Assembly: GCA_003755025.1 (NCBI GenBank)
Contig: RJVL01000002.1
Coordinates: 248,001 to 312,000 of the forward strand
Source of the DNA: Diaphorobacter nitroreducens
GTDB lineage: Bacteria > Pseudomonadota > Gammaproteobacteria > Burkholderiales > Burkholderiaceae_C
Length of the DNA: 64,000 nt
Direction of reading: 5' to 3'
The translations under genes were made by a program, and so were the position numbers. Positions 44,232 to 54,981 of this stretch are shown piece after piece (the stretch's first letter is position 1; every line of letters begins with the position of its first letter). A model generated the notes under the pieces. It was not told where the DNA came from, searched no databases, and was given only the letters and a program-made list of their open reading frames with translations.

Positions 44232-45644
44232 TTCTTCATCCGTGGGAGCGCTGCACAGCTCCACGCGCAGCCGCCGCACCTGCGCACCCGTGTACGCCTG
44301 CAAATGCGCCGTGGCCTGTGCGGCCAGCGCATCGGGCGTCGGCGCGGTGAGCAGCAGCAACTCGGGCGCTCCGCCCGGGGTGACGGGTGCCGCCCACGTG
44401 CGGCGCCGCACCGTGACGCCGTCGCGCGCCAGCGCCCGTAGCACTGCCGTTTCGCACAGGGCCGCACCGGGCAGCAGGCGCAGCAGGTGCGGCGTCTTCA
44501 CTGAGGCCATCGGCAGTACGGCGGGGGCGTCCGCGCGGCGGTGGGTGCCCAGTGTGGGCACGCCAGGGCCCGTGGGTGCCGGGGAAGAAACGGCCGGCAG
44601 GCGCGCCAGGTCGATCAGGTCCGCCAGCACGGCGCTCGCCGTGGGCTCGCCGCCGGCGCCCGCGCCGCTGAAAAAGGCGCTGCCGGCTGCGTCGCCGCGC
44701 ACCAGCAGCCCGTTGGTCGCGTCGTCCAGCAGCGCCAGCGGGTGCCGCGCGGGCACCAGGGCCGGGTGCACGCGCAGCTGGATGGCCACGCGGCCCTCGC
44801 ACTCCTGCTGCTCGGCCACGGCCAGTAGCTTGACGGCGTAGCCCAGTTGCGCGGCCGCGGCCACGTCGCCCCGCTGCAGGTCGCGGATGCCCTCGACATG
44901 CACGGCGTCCAGCCGCACCGGCATGCCGAACGCGTTGGCGGCCAGCAGCGCCAGCTTGTGCGCGGCGTCGGTGCCGTCCACGTCGAAGGCCGGATCGGCC
45001 TCGGCATAGCCCAGTGCCTGGGCTTCGGTGAGCGCGGCGGCAAAGCCGAGGCCCGCCGCCTGCATGCGCGTGAGGATGTAGTTGCTGGTGCCGTTGAGCA
45101 CGCCTGCCAGCGCGGTGATGCGGTTGGCCGCCAGCCCTTCGCGCAGCGCCTTGATCACGGGTACGCTGCCGGCCACGGCCGCTTCATAGGCCAGCACCCG
45201 GCCGTGGCGCGCGGCAGTCTGCGCCAGCGCCTCGCCGTGCGTGGCCAGAAGGGCCTTGTTGGCGGTCACCACATGCTTGCCATGCACCAGCGCGGCCTGC
45301 ACCCAGTCGCGTGCGGCGCCCGTGCCGCCGGCCAGTTCCAGCACCACGTCCACGCCGGGGTCGGCGGCCAGTTGCAGCGGGTCGGTCAGCAGGCGCACGC
45401 CGGGCGCGCCGTCCAGCGCTGCAGCGGCACGCGCGGTGTTGCGCGCGGCGACCGCGACGATCTCGATGGCGCGCCCGGCGCGTGCGTTGATGAGGTCCTG
45501 GTTGCGCCGCAGCACCCGCCACACGCCGCTGCCCACGGTGCCGGTGCCGATCATGCCCACGCGCAGGGCAGGGGGCGGGGCCGGAGCGCGGCGCGCACTG
45601 GCGTGCACCTCGGGCGAGGGGCTGAGTTGGGGTTCTACGAACAT
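44229..45644 (-). CDS. hom: Homoserine dehydrogenase with divergent ACT domain
   Basis: 471 residues. It reduces aspartate semialdehyde to homoserine for threonine and methionine. VGMIGTGTVGSGVWRVL binds NAD(P); HVVTANKALLATHG, GVLNGTSNYILTRM and LGYAEADPAFDVDGTDAAHK hold catalytic residues including the Lys and the Glu/Asp. The C-terminal segment from about 370 is an ACT-like regulatory domain but is poorly conserved. ATG 45644 has TGGAG at the right distance. No thrC follows, unlike the usual hom-thrC pair. A threonine attenuator precedes it. Confidence 0.93.
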   Translation of the reverse strand: MFVEPQLSPSPEVHASARRAPAPPPALRVGMIGTGTVGSGVWRVLRRNQDLINARAGRAIEIVAVAARNTARAAAALDGAPGVRLLTDPLQLAADPGVDVVLELAGGTGAARDWVQAALVHGKHVVTANKALLATHGEALAQTAARHGRVLAYEAAVAGSVPVIKALREGLAANRITALAGVLNGTSNYILTRMQAAGLGFAAALTEAQALGYAEADPAFDVDGTDAAHKLALLAANAFGMPVRLDAVHVEGIRDLQRGDVAAAAQLGYAVKLLAVAEQQECEGRVAIQLRVHPALVPARHPLALLDDATNGLLVRGDAAGSAFFSGAGAGGEPTASAVLADLIDLARLPAVSSPAPTGPGVPTLGTHRRADAPAVLPMASVKTPHLLRLLPGAALCETAVLRALARDGVTVRRRTWAAPVTPGGAPELLLLTAPTPDALAAQATAHLQAYTGAQVRRLRVELCSAPTDEE

Positions 45645-45677
45645 GTCTTTCTCCAAACACGGGCTGCAAAAGCCCAC

Positions 45678-45750
45678 AAAAAAAACCAGCGGCCGGGGCT
45701 GGGTTTCGTTCGGAGGGGGAAGAAGACACCAGGGGGCCGCCGGTGCGGCC
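45678..45750 (-). terminator. Transcription attenuator of hom (terminator and competing hairpins)
   Basis: On the minus strand GGCCGC-ACCG-GCGGCC (45735-45750) can form the first hairpin. Downstream CCAGC...GCTGG plus eight T (45678-45702) is a rho-independent terminator. GCGGCC of the first hairpin can instead pair with GGCCGC overlapping the terminator's 3' arm, which would block it. This is the layout of amino-acid attenuators. Confidence 0.75.
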
Positions 45751-45764
45751 ACCCTGCGCGTGCG

Positions 45765-45797
45765 CTAGGTCGCCGCGGTGGTCATGGTGGTAATCAT
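45765..45797 (-). CDS. Threonine leader peptide of hom
   Basis: ATG ATT ACC ACC ATG ACC ACC GCG GCG ACC TAG encodes MITTMTTAAT: five threonine codons and one isoleucine codon of ten. The small size and composition match leader peptides that control thr operons. It is followed within 15 bases by the competing hairpins. An in-frame GTG four codons upstream (VNARM) is an alternative start. Confidence 0.7.
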   Translation of the reverse strand: MITTMTTAAT

Positions 45798-45918
45798 TCG
45801 TGCGTTCACGCCCGATGCGCAGGCCCGCGCCGCGCCGGTGGCGGGGGTGCGTGGGTCAGAGCAAAGCAGTGTGAACAGCATGCGTGCAGTGTAGCGCAGG
45901 TGACGGTGCGGCGTGCTT

Positions 45919-45979
45919 TACTCTTGATTTGATAGCTGCTAACGCTTGATGGACAAGCGCTATAGGCGGTTTTGGTTTG
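45919..45979 (+). repeat. Intergenic palindromic repeat, copy 14
   Basis: Forward orientation: TTTGATAGCTGCTAACGCTT, GATGGACAAGCGCTATAGGC, GGTTTTGGTTTG. It lies between the hom leader region and the ggt stop codon. Confidence 0.9.
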
Positions 45980-45997
45980 AATGCCTCGGGATGGGAA

Positions 45998-47593
45998 TCA
46001 GCAGCCCACGGCCTGGCCGTCGCGCCGGTGGTCGGAGCCCGCGGCGTAGGCGAAGCCGGTGCCGGGCGTGGCCTCCAGCCGGCGGATGATCTGTGCGCTG
46101 CCGAATTCCAGGCTGCCGGGCGCGGCCACCTGCGGGTCGTGCCCCAGCGCGCGCAGGCCGTCGACCACGGCGGCGGGCACGGTGTGTTCCAACGTCAGCG
46201 CGCCCGCGTCGTTGATGCGCCAGCGTGGCGCGTCGGAGCAGGCCTGGGGGTTCAGGCCCTCCACGGCCTCGCGCAGCACCATCTGCACATGGCCCTGGGC
46301 CTGCATGTTGCCGCCCATCACGCCAAAGGCCATGTGGGGCTGGCCGCCGCGCGTGACGAAGGCGGGAATGATGCTGTGCATGGGCCGCTTGCCGCCCGCC
46401 ACCTGGTTGGGGTGGCCCGGCGTGGTGACGAAGCCCATGCCGCGGTTGTGCAGCGCGATGCCCGTGCCCGGCACCACCACGCCCGAGCCGAAGCCCTTGA
46501 AGTTGGACTGGATGAACGACACCATGCGCCCCTCGCTGTCGGCCGTGCACAGGTACACCGTGCCGCCGCTGCCGGGCTGGCCGGCGGGGTACTGGCCGGC
46601 GCGCTGCGGGTCGATGAGCGCGGCGCGCTGGCGCAGGTAGGCCGGGTCCAGCAGCTGCGCGGAGGTGAGGCGCATGTGGTCCGGGTCGGCCACGTGCGCG
46701 TACAGGTCGGCAAAGGCCACGCGCATGGCCTCGATCTCCAGGTGCATGCGTGCGGCCGAGCCCGCTGCGGTGCTGCGGTAGGGCAGATGCTCCAGCAGGC
46801 CCAGCGCCATCAGCGCGGCGATGCCCTGGCCGTTGGGCGGGATCTCATGCACCGTGCGGTCGCCAAAGGGCACGCTGATGGGCTGCACCCATTCCACGGC
46901 GTGCGCGGCCAGGTCCTCCAGCGCCAGGCCTGCGCCGTGCTGGCGCGCGTAGTCGGCCATGGCCTGCGCCAGCCGGCCGCGGTAGAACGACGCGCCGCGC
47001 GTGCGGGCGATGTCCGCCAGCGTGTCCGCCTGGTCGGCAAAGCGCCAGATCTCGCCCGCCTGCGGCGCGCGTCCGCCGGGCGTGAAGGCCTCGAAGCCCG
47101 GCTGGCCCTTGAGGTCGATGGCCGCCTGCGCCCACTGGCGCGCGATCACCGGGCTGACGGGAAAGCCGTCGCGCGCGTGGCGGATGGCGTCGGTGAACAG
47201 GTCCTCGAAGGGCAGGGCGCCAAAGCGCTCGGACAGTGCCACCCAGCCCGCCACGCCGCCGGGCGTGGTCACCGTGTCCCAGCCGATGCGCGGCATTTGC
47301 GGCAGGTGGGCAAAGAGCTCGGCCGACCAGGCGCGCGGCGCGCGGCCCGAGGCGTTCAGCCCGTGCAGCGCGGCGCCGTCCCACACCAGCGCGAAGGCGT
47401 CGCCGCCAATCCCGTTCATCACCGGCTCCACCACCGTGAGCGTGATGGCCGCGGCCAGGGCCGCGTCGATCGCATTGCCGCCGCGCGCAAACGCCGCCGC
47501 GCCGGCCTGCGCGGCCAGCGGCTGGGAGGTGGAGACCACGTTGCGCGCCAGCACGGGCTGGCGGCCGGAGGGGTAGGGGAGTTGCCAAGTCAT
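45998..47593 (-). CDS. ggt: Gamma-glutamyltransferase family protein
   Basis: 531 residues. An Ntn-hydrolase: the nucleophile Thr345 in [15 protein letters not shown] marks the small-subunit start after self-cleavage. Upstream are [31 protein letters not shown] and [14 protein letters not shown]; downstream [18 protein letters not shown]. No signal peptide is evident, so it is probably cytoplasmic, in the FwtA/YwrD-like group; the substrate is not known. The ATG at 47593 lies close to the ferredoxin gene stop. Confidence 0.9.
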   Translation of the reverse strand: MTWQLPYPSGRQPVLARNVVSTSQPLAAQAGAAAFARGGNAIDAALAAAITLTVVEPVMNGIGGDAFALVWDGAALHGLNASGRAPRAWSAELFAHLPQMPRIGWDTVTTPGGVAGWVALSERFGALPFEDLFTDAIRHARDGFPVSPVIARQWAQAAIDLKGQPGFEAFTPGGRAPQAGEIWRFADQADTLADIARTRGASFYRGRLAQAMADYARQHGAGLALEDLAAHAVEWVQPISVPFGDRTVHEIPPNGQGIAALMALGLLEHLPYRSTAAGSAARMHLEIEAMRVAFADLYAHVADPDHMRLTSAQLLDPAYLRQRAALIDPQRAGQYPAGQPGSGGTVYLCTADSEGRMVSFIQSNFKGFGSGVVVPGTGIALHNRGMGFVTTPGHPNQVAGGKRPMHSIIPAFVTRGGQPHMAFGVMGGNMQAQGHVQMVLREAVEGLNPQACSDAPRWRINDAGALTLEHTVPAAVVDGLRALGHDPQVAAPGSLEFGSAQIIRRLEATPGTGFAYAAGSDHRRDGQAVGC

Positions 47594-47654
47594 GGAAGCC
47601 GATCTGGAAGGGGAAGGAATGCCGGGTCGATTGTGCCGCCGTGAAGGCGCCGCC

Positions 47655-47888
47655 CTACTGCGTGGAATTGCGCACCATGCGGATCGCATCGAACGGGCAG
47701 CGCAGCGCACACAGCGCGCAGCCGGTGCAGCTCGGCGCGTCATGCAGCACCGAGCGTTTGGGGCCGAAGCGCTCCGGTCCCTGCATCTGCAGCGACAGCA
47801 CATGCGGCGGGCACACGCCCACGCACCAGCCGCAGCCGGTGCAGCGCTGCGGGTCGATCGCGGGCAGGGCCTTGCGCGGGGCGGTCAT
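47655..47888 (-). CDS. Two-cluster 4Fe-4S ferredoxin
   Basis: 77 residues. [15 protein letters not shown] and [17 protein letters not shown] are two CxxCxxCxxxCP motifs, each ligating a [4Fe-4S] cluster with the fourth Cys from the other motif. It carries electrons; partners are unknown. It lies divergent from acyP and 62 bases before the gamma-glutamyltransferase start, so it may be cotranscribed with it. Confidence 0.93.
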   Translation of the reverse strand: MTAPRKALPAIDPQRCTGCGWCVGVCPPHVLSLQMQGPERFGPKRSVLHDAPSCTGCALCALRCPFDAIRMVRNSTQ

Positions 47889-47928
47889 CGGCGCAGCATG
47901 CCACGGCGGGCGCTACAGTGCGGGGCTT

Positions 47929-48222
47929 ATGGCTGAATCCGCTGCTTCCATCACCCGCCACCTGCGCATCCACGGCCTGGTGCAGGGCGTGTACTACCGC
48001 AAATCCATGACCGAAGCCGCGCGCCGCCTGGGCGTGCAGGGCTGGGTGCGCAACCGCCAGGACGGCACCGTGGAAGCGGTGGCCAGCGGCGCTGCGCCGG
48101 CCGTGCAGGCGCTGATCGACTGGGCCCACGAGGGTCCGCCCGCCGCGCGGGTGGAGCGTGTGGAGGTGGCGCAGGCGCCCGCCTGCGACGCCCAAGGGTT
48201 TGAGCAGCGCGAGACGGTTTAA
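47929..48222 (+). CDS. acyP: Acylphosphatase
   Basis: 97 residues. It hydrolyses acyl phosphates. The substrate loop [20 protein letters not shown] carries the catalytic Arg, and [17 protein letters not shown] the catalytic Asn. It ends with ERVEVAQAP. Repeat copy 15 begins at the stop codon. Confidence 0.95.
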   Translation: MAESAASITRHLRIHGLVQGVYYRKSMTEAARRLGVQGWVRNRQDGTVEAVASGAAPAVQALIDWAHEGPPAARVERVEVAQAPACDAQGFEQRETV

Positions 48223-48277
48223 GTCAAATCGGCCTCTAGCTCTTATCCAGCAAGCGCTGGCAGCTATGAAAACAGGA
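48222..48277 (-). repeat. Intergenic palindromic repeat, copy 15
   Basis: Reverse orientation: ATCGGCCTCTAGCTCTTATC, CAGCAAGCGCTGGCAGCTAT. It lies between the convergent acyP and DUF72 genes. Confidence 0.85.
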
Positions 48278-48308
48278 GCTTGCCGGCAGTGGCCGTTCCG
48301 GCTGGGCG

Positions 48309-49088
48309 TCAGGCGAGCTGCCGCAGCAATTCCAGCGCGCCGGCCGGCGCCCGCTCCTTGGCGCCGTTGATGAAGTACACGAATACGTCGCGCGGCCGCT
48401 CGCCGCCGGTCCAGGTGCGCACGCCGGCAGCCCATTGCGCGATGGCCTCGGACGTGTAGCCGGTGGGGATGTCGGCTTGGCTGCGCATCAGCCGCAGGTA
48501 GGCAAAGTCGGCCTCGGCGTCGGCCATCGCAGGGAATTTCTCGGAGTCCGTGCACACCGGCACGCAGCCGTAGCGGCGTGCCAGGGCGATGAAGGCCGGC
48601 GTGGCAAAGCTCTCGTGCCGCACGTCCAGCGCATGGCGCAGGCGGCGCCCATCCACTTCGCGCGGCAGCAGCGCCAGGAAGGCCTCGAAGTCCTCTTCCT
48701 CGAACCGCTTGCTGGGCATTAATTGCCAGACGATGGGGCCGAGCTTGCCCTGCAACTGCGCAATGCCGCTGCCCACAAAGCGCGCGATCGCATCACCCGC
48801 CGTGGCCAGCACCCGGCGGTGCGTCACCCGCCGGTGGGCCTTGAGCGAGAACATGAAGCCGTCCGGTGTTTCGTCGTGCCACTTGGCGAAGGTGGCGGGC
48901 TGGAAGGTGCTGTAGAACGTGCCGTTGACCTCGATGGCCGTGAGCTGGCGGCTGGCGTAATGCAGTTCCTTGGCCTGCGCCAGGCCCGGCGGGTAGAAAC
49001 TGCCGCGCCAGGGCGCGAAGGTCCAGCCGCCGATGCCGACGCGGATGTGCGGGCGGCCGGTGGCGGTGTCCACGGCAGCGCCGCTCAC
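48309..49088 (-). CDS. DUF72 (YecE-like) protein
   Basis: 259 residues. IRVGIGGWTFAPWRGSFYPP, YASRQLTAIEVNGTFYSTF, HALDVRHESF and VFVYFINGAKERAPAGALEL match the TIM-barrel DUF72 family, of unknown activity. The start is a GTG at 49088 overlapping the OsmC stop codon (GTGA), so translation is coupled. Confidence 0.9.
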   Translation of the reverse strand: MSGAAVDTATGRPHIRVGIGGWTFAPWRGSFYPPGLAQAKELHYASRQLTAIEVNGTFYSTFQPATFAKWHDETPDGFMFSLKAHRRVTHRRVLATAGDAIARFVGSGIAQLQGKLGPIVWQLMPSKRFEEEDFEAFLALLPREVDGRRLRHALDVRHESFATPAFIALARRYGCVPVCTDSEKFPAMADAEADFAYLRLMRSQADIPTGYTSEAIAQWAAGVRTWTGGERPRDVFVYFINGAKERAPAGALELLRQLA

Positions 49089-49522
49089 TGCACCAGCGTG
49101 GCGCTGAGCGTGATCTCCGGCACCGCGGCCAGCGCCTTGGACAAGGGGCAGTTGGCCTTGGCGTCGGCGGCCAGCTTCTGGAAGGTGGCCTCGTCCATAC
49201 CCGGCACCTTGGCCTTCAGCGTGAGCGCGATGCGGTCGATGAGAAAACCCTCGCCCTGCTGGGTCAGACGCACGCTGGCCGTGGTGTCGACGCGCTCGGT
49301 GGCGAAGCCGGCCTTGTCCGCCGCGAACGAAAAGGCCATCGTGAAGCAGGCGGCATGCGCCGCGCCCAGGATTTCCTCGGGATTGGTGCCCTTGCGGTCG
49401 TCGCCAAAGCGGCTGGCAAAGCCATAGGGGTACTTCTGCAGCGCTTCGGTCTCGGTGCTGATCTGGCCCTGGCCGGCCTTGCCGCCGCCTTCCCAGTGAA
49501 CGCTGGCCTTCTTCTCGGACAT
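49085..49522 (-). CDS. OsmC-type peroxiredoxin
   Basis: 145 residues. It reduces organic hydroperoxides with two reactive cysteines: GAAHAACFTMAFSFAADKAG and ANCPLSKALAAVPE. The N-terminal ISTETEALQKYPYGFASRF segment is OsmC-like. GGAGGTTCCC precedes the ATG. The stop overlaps the DUF72 gene. Regulation by stress is known for the family but not shown here. Confidence 0.92.
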   Translation of the reverse strand: MSEKKASVHWEGGGKAGQGQISTETEALQKYPYGFASRFGDDRKGTNPEEILGAAHAACFTMAFSFAADKAGFATERVDTTASVRLTQQGEGFLIDRIALTLKAKVPGMDEATFQKLAADAKANCPLSKALAAVPEITLSATLVQ

Positions 49523-49628
49523 GGGAACCTCCACAGTGTGCAAAGACGCCCATGACACCACGCCGCGCGCGCGGCGCAGGTGGGCGGCCGCTGGCTTGCG
49601 GCGTGGGCCGCGTCCTACAGCGTGGTGG

Positions 49629-50042
49629 TCAGCCGCGGCGCTGCCGTTCGCGCGCGCCGTAGGCGCAGTAGCCGGGCTTGGGGCTTTTCTTCTGTGGATG
49701 CAGGCGGCAGGTCTCGGGCCGCTGCTCGTACACGGTGCACAGGCGCGTGGCGGCGTCCAGGAACTGGCAGTCGCCATTGGCGCGCCGGGCCAGGGTGAAG
49801 AGGGTGTTCTTGTGGTTGAAGTGGTCGATCAGCCGCGCCTTCTGCAGCCGTTTGGCGATGTGGCGGGGCTCTTCATGCTCGGCCTCGAACGCGTCCACCA
49901 GGCCCAGGCGCACCAGGTCGGACAGCTGCACCTCCAGCGGCATGGTGCAGCAGTTGGCCGCGCAGCTCTCGCACAGGCCCGCGCGGTAGCGGGTCCAGGT
50001 GTCGACGCGGTCGACGTCGACGATGGCGATGGGGGATCTCAT
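49629..50042 (-). CDS. YkgJ/UPF0153-family cysteine-cluster protein
   Basis: 137 residues. CESCAANCCTMPLEVQLSD, CQFLDAATRLCTVYEQRPET C and the C-terminal GYCAYGARERQRRG contain eight or more cysteines typical of this zinc- or iron-chelating family. The ATG overlaps the GNAT stop as ATGA. Role unknown. Confidence 0.85.
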   Translation of the reverse strand: MRSPIAIVDVDRVDTWTRYRAGLCESCAANCCTMPLEVQLSDLVRLGLVDAFEAEHEEPRHIAKRLQKARLIDHFNHKNTLFTLARRANGDCQFLDAATRLCTVYEQRPETCRLHPQKKSPKPGYCAYGARERQRRG

Positions 50043-50560
50043 GGCGCGGGCGTGCAGGGCTGCGGGGCCAGCGGCCGGGCCTGCGCCGCCAGCGCATGCA
50101 GCTCGTCGCCCGTGAGGCGGTAGCGGATCCATTCGCTCTGCGGGCGCGCGCCCAGGCTGTCGTACAGCGCGATGGAGGGTGTGTTCCAGTCCAGCACGCT
50201 CCACTCGAAGCGCCCGCAGTCGTGGTCCACGGCGATGCGGGCCAGTTGCCGCAGCAGCGCCATGCCTGCACCCTTGCCGCGGTGCTCTGGCGAGACGTAC
50301 AGGTCTTCCAGATACAGGCCGTGGCGGCCCTGCCAGGTGGAGTAGTTGAAGAAGTACACCGCGAAGCCCACGGCGGTGCCGCCGGCCTCGCAGATCAGGC
50401 CGTGCACCTTGGGGTTGGCGCAGAACAGCGTGCGGTGCACGTGCGCGGGCGTGGCCAGCGCCTCATGCTCCGCTTTTTCATAGATCGCCAGTTCCCGCAC
50501 GAAGTGCAAGATCAGATCGGTGTCGTCAATGGTGGCGGGGCGGATGGTCAAGACGGTCAT
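50039..50560 (-). CDS. GNAT-family N-acetyltransferase
   Basis: 173 residues. IRPATIDDTDLILHFVRELA opens the fold; LYLEDLYVSPEHRGKGAGMA is the acetyl-CoA pyrophosphate loop, and FEWSVLDWNTPSIALYDSLG completes it. It resembles spermidine/diamine acetyltransferase-like GNATs; the substrate is open. ATG 50560 was preferred to an upstream TTG. Confidence 0.88.
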   Translation of the reverse strand: MTVLTIRPATIDDTDLILHFVRELAIYEKAEHEALATPAHVHRTLFCANPKVHGLICEAGGTAVGFAVYFFNYSTWQGRHGLYLEDLYVSPEHRGKGAGMALLRQLARIAVDHDCGRFEWSVLDWNTPSIALYDSLGARPQSEWIRYRLTGDELHALAAQARPLAPQPCTPAP

Positions 50561-50729
50561 AACTGCCAACGGCTTTGGTGCAGCAGAAGTTCATTAAAAA
50601 CGCAATGGTGTGGAGGGCTGCAACCGATGCATTGCTGCCGGTTGCTTTTTGATAGCCATGACCTGCCATGCAGCGGTGGTGTTCTTCACGGTAGACAATA
50701 ACAACTCAAGCGCTGAAATTCCTCAAAAA

Positions 50730-50963
50730 ATGATCGATTGGGTCGCTGTAGTCTTCATCACGTTCAAGGTGCTCGTCTTCGGCACGTGCATGTTCTTTGC
50801 CATCAAATGGCATTACGACCAGGGGAACAAAGGAACGGACAGGCGCGCGCTGCTGCGCACGAGCGGCAAGGTCGTTGCCGTTTTCATGCTGGCGCTGCTG
50901 GCGGTGTTGCTCTTCACCTTCGGCCTTTCCAGGATGCTCGGTATGGATTTGCGCCTTCCGTGA
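50730..50963 (+). CDS. Small membrane protein, unknown function
   Basis: 77 residues from ATG 50730, with two membrane segments (WVAVVFITFKVLVFGTCMFF, VVAVFMLALLAVLLFTFGL) joined by a charged loop. A start further upstream (ATG 50658 or GTG 50610) would add a Cys-rich N-terminus; none has a clear Shine-Dalgarno. No family recognised. Base composition here is less GC-rich than in the surrounding genes. It converges with the GST gene. Confidence 0.5.
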   Translation: MIDWVAVVFITFKVLVFGTCMFFAIKWHYDQGNKGTDRRALLRTSGKVVAVFMLALLAVLLFTFGLSRMLGMDLRLP

Positions 50964-50991
50964 GGGCTGCGACGGGCCTGGTCGTCTGAAC

Positions 50992-51651
50992 TCAATCGCG
51001 ATCTGGCGCGCCCAGAGGAAATAAGGGCCGGTAGGGCCTTGCCTCGCGCACTGCGCGGGCGAACGAGGGGCGATCGAGCAGACGAGCTCGATAGGCGCGA
51101 ACATGAGGCAGTGACAGCGAAATCGGATGCGTCCAATCAGCGTAGAACAGCGCAGGGCCGGCAGCGCAGTCCGCGAGGGAGAAGGTTGTGCCGGCGGCCC
51201 ACTTCTTGTCCGCGAGGTGTGCTTCGAGCCACGTGTAGGCTCGCTCGAGAAGTTCTTGAGCCCGGGTGTGAAAGTACTCGCGCTGCCCCGCATCGCCGGT
51301 GAGGGCGGCACTCACCGCGCCTTGCACCGGCGACATCACGTGCAGGTCGAAGAACCGGTCGAGAAAGCGCACCTCCAGGGCGGCCATTGGGTTCGTAGGG
51401 AGCAGGCTGATGGGCCCGGGATGCGTGAGTTGCAGATATTCGATGATGATGCTTGTTTCCCTGATCGCGCGATCGCCGTCCACTAGCAGCGGGAACTTCG
51501 CCATCGGCCAGCGCCGCAGCCACTCCTGCGCGTTGTGCGGGTGCTCCGCGTCGATGCATCGGAACTCGAAGGGAACATGGTTCTCGTACAGCGCGATCAG
51601 CGCCTTCTGTGTGTACGAAGAAAATGGATGGCCGTAGAGAGTGAGCGACAT
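50992..51651 (-). CDS. Glutathione S-transferase family protein
   Basis: 219 residues. LTLYGHPFSSYTQKALIALY and FPLLVDGDRAIRETSIIIEY form the glutathione site; the C-terminal domain has TTFSLADCAAGPALFYADW. ATG 51651 gives the standard N-terminus. It is divergent from an HxlR regulator with two matching operators between them. Codon use is less GC-rich than in neighbours, hinting at later acquisition of the pair. Confidence 0.88.
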   Translation of the reverse strand: MSLTLYGHPFSSYTQKALIALYENHVPFEFRCIDAEHPHNAQEWLRRWPMAKFPLLVDGDRAIRETSIIIEYLQLTHPGPISLLPTNPMAALEVRFLDRFFDLHVMSPVQGAVSAALTGDAGQREYFHTRAQELLERAYTWLEAHLADKKWAAGTTFSLADCAAGPALFYADWTHPISLSLPHVRAYRARLLDRPSFARAVREARPYRPLFPLGAPDRD

Positions 51652-51670
51652 GGACACCGCCTTTGAGTGG

Positions 51671-51721
51671 TTGCATTGTGCAAGTGGTTTGACTCTATCG
51701 GAATCCACTTGCACAATGCAA
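51671..51721. promoter_or_regulatory. Paired HxlR operator between the GST and HxlR genes
   Basis: Two exact 17-base arms (51671-51687 and 51705-51721) form a large inverted repeat with a 17-base spacer. Each arm contains its own palindrome: TTGCA-TTG-TGCAA and TTGCA-CAA-TGCAA. Two such sites in the shared promoter region would let one dimer sit at each gene. Confidence 0.8.
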
Positions 51722-51740
51722 GTCATTTCTAGGGGTGCGC

Positions 51741-52238
51741 GTGAAACAGCATGGTCGATCCGGATGCCCGATCAACCTCACGCTCGAGCAGCTGGGTGAT
51801 CGCTGGAGCCTCATCGTCATCCGTGATGTGATGTTCGGGAACCGGCGTAGCTATGGGGAACTCCTGCAAAACAGCGAGGAAGGCATTGCTTCGAACATTC
51901 TTGCGGACAGGTTGAAGCGGCTCACGGCCACTGGGCTCCTGGATCGGCAGAACGACCCGAATCACCGGCAGAAGGGCATCTACAGTTTGACGGAATCATC
52001 CATCCAGCTCGTGCCGCTGCTTGCGCATATGGCTGCATGGGGGCGGCGGCACACGCATCCGAGCAGGGAGTTATCCGTGCGCGCAGAAATCCTGGAAAAA
52101 GGCGGGCCTGCGCTGTGGGACGCGTTCATGGCCGAACTGCGTCACCTCCATCTTGGAGCGGCACCTCCGGCGCGCTCCGTGTTCGATGAACTTCAGGCCG
52201 CGTACCTGAAAGCGATCCAATCGCGTAAGAAGGCCTGA
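51741..52238 (+). CDS. HxlR-family transcriptional regulator
   Basis: 165 residues from the GTG at 51741. CPINLTLEQLGDRWSLIVIR is the family signature with a reactive Cys; then RRSYGELLQNSEEGIASNIL and DPNHRQKGIYSLTESSIQLV complete the winged helix. AGGGG lies five bases before this GTG; a GTG two codons upstream is less well placed. It likely represses the divergent GST gene in response to an electrophile, which is inference from position and operators. Confidence 0.9.
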   Translation: MKQHGRSGCPINLTLEQLGDRWSLIVIRDVMFGNRRSYGELLQNSEEGIASNILADRLKRLTATGLLDRQNDPNHRQKGIYSLTESSIQLVPLLAHMAAWGRRHTHPSRELSVRAEILEKGGPALWDAFMAELRHLHLGAAPPARSVFDELQAAYLKAIQSRKKA

Positions 52239-52257
52239 GGCCTCGAAACCCCACAAA

Positions 52258-54978
<2,721 letters not shown>

Positions 54979-54981
54979 GTG

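Noticed and set aside
50690-50715. CAAGCGCTG near the small membrane protein as a repeat remnant
   Set aside because: Only nine bases match and no partner arm or flank is visible.
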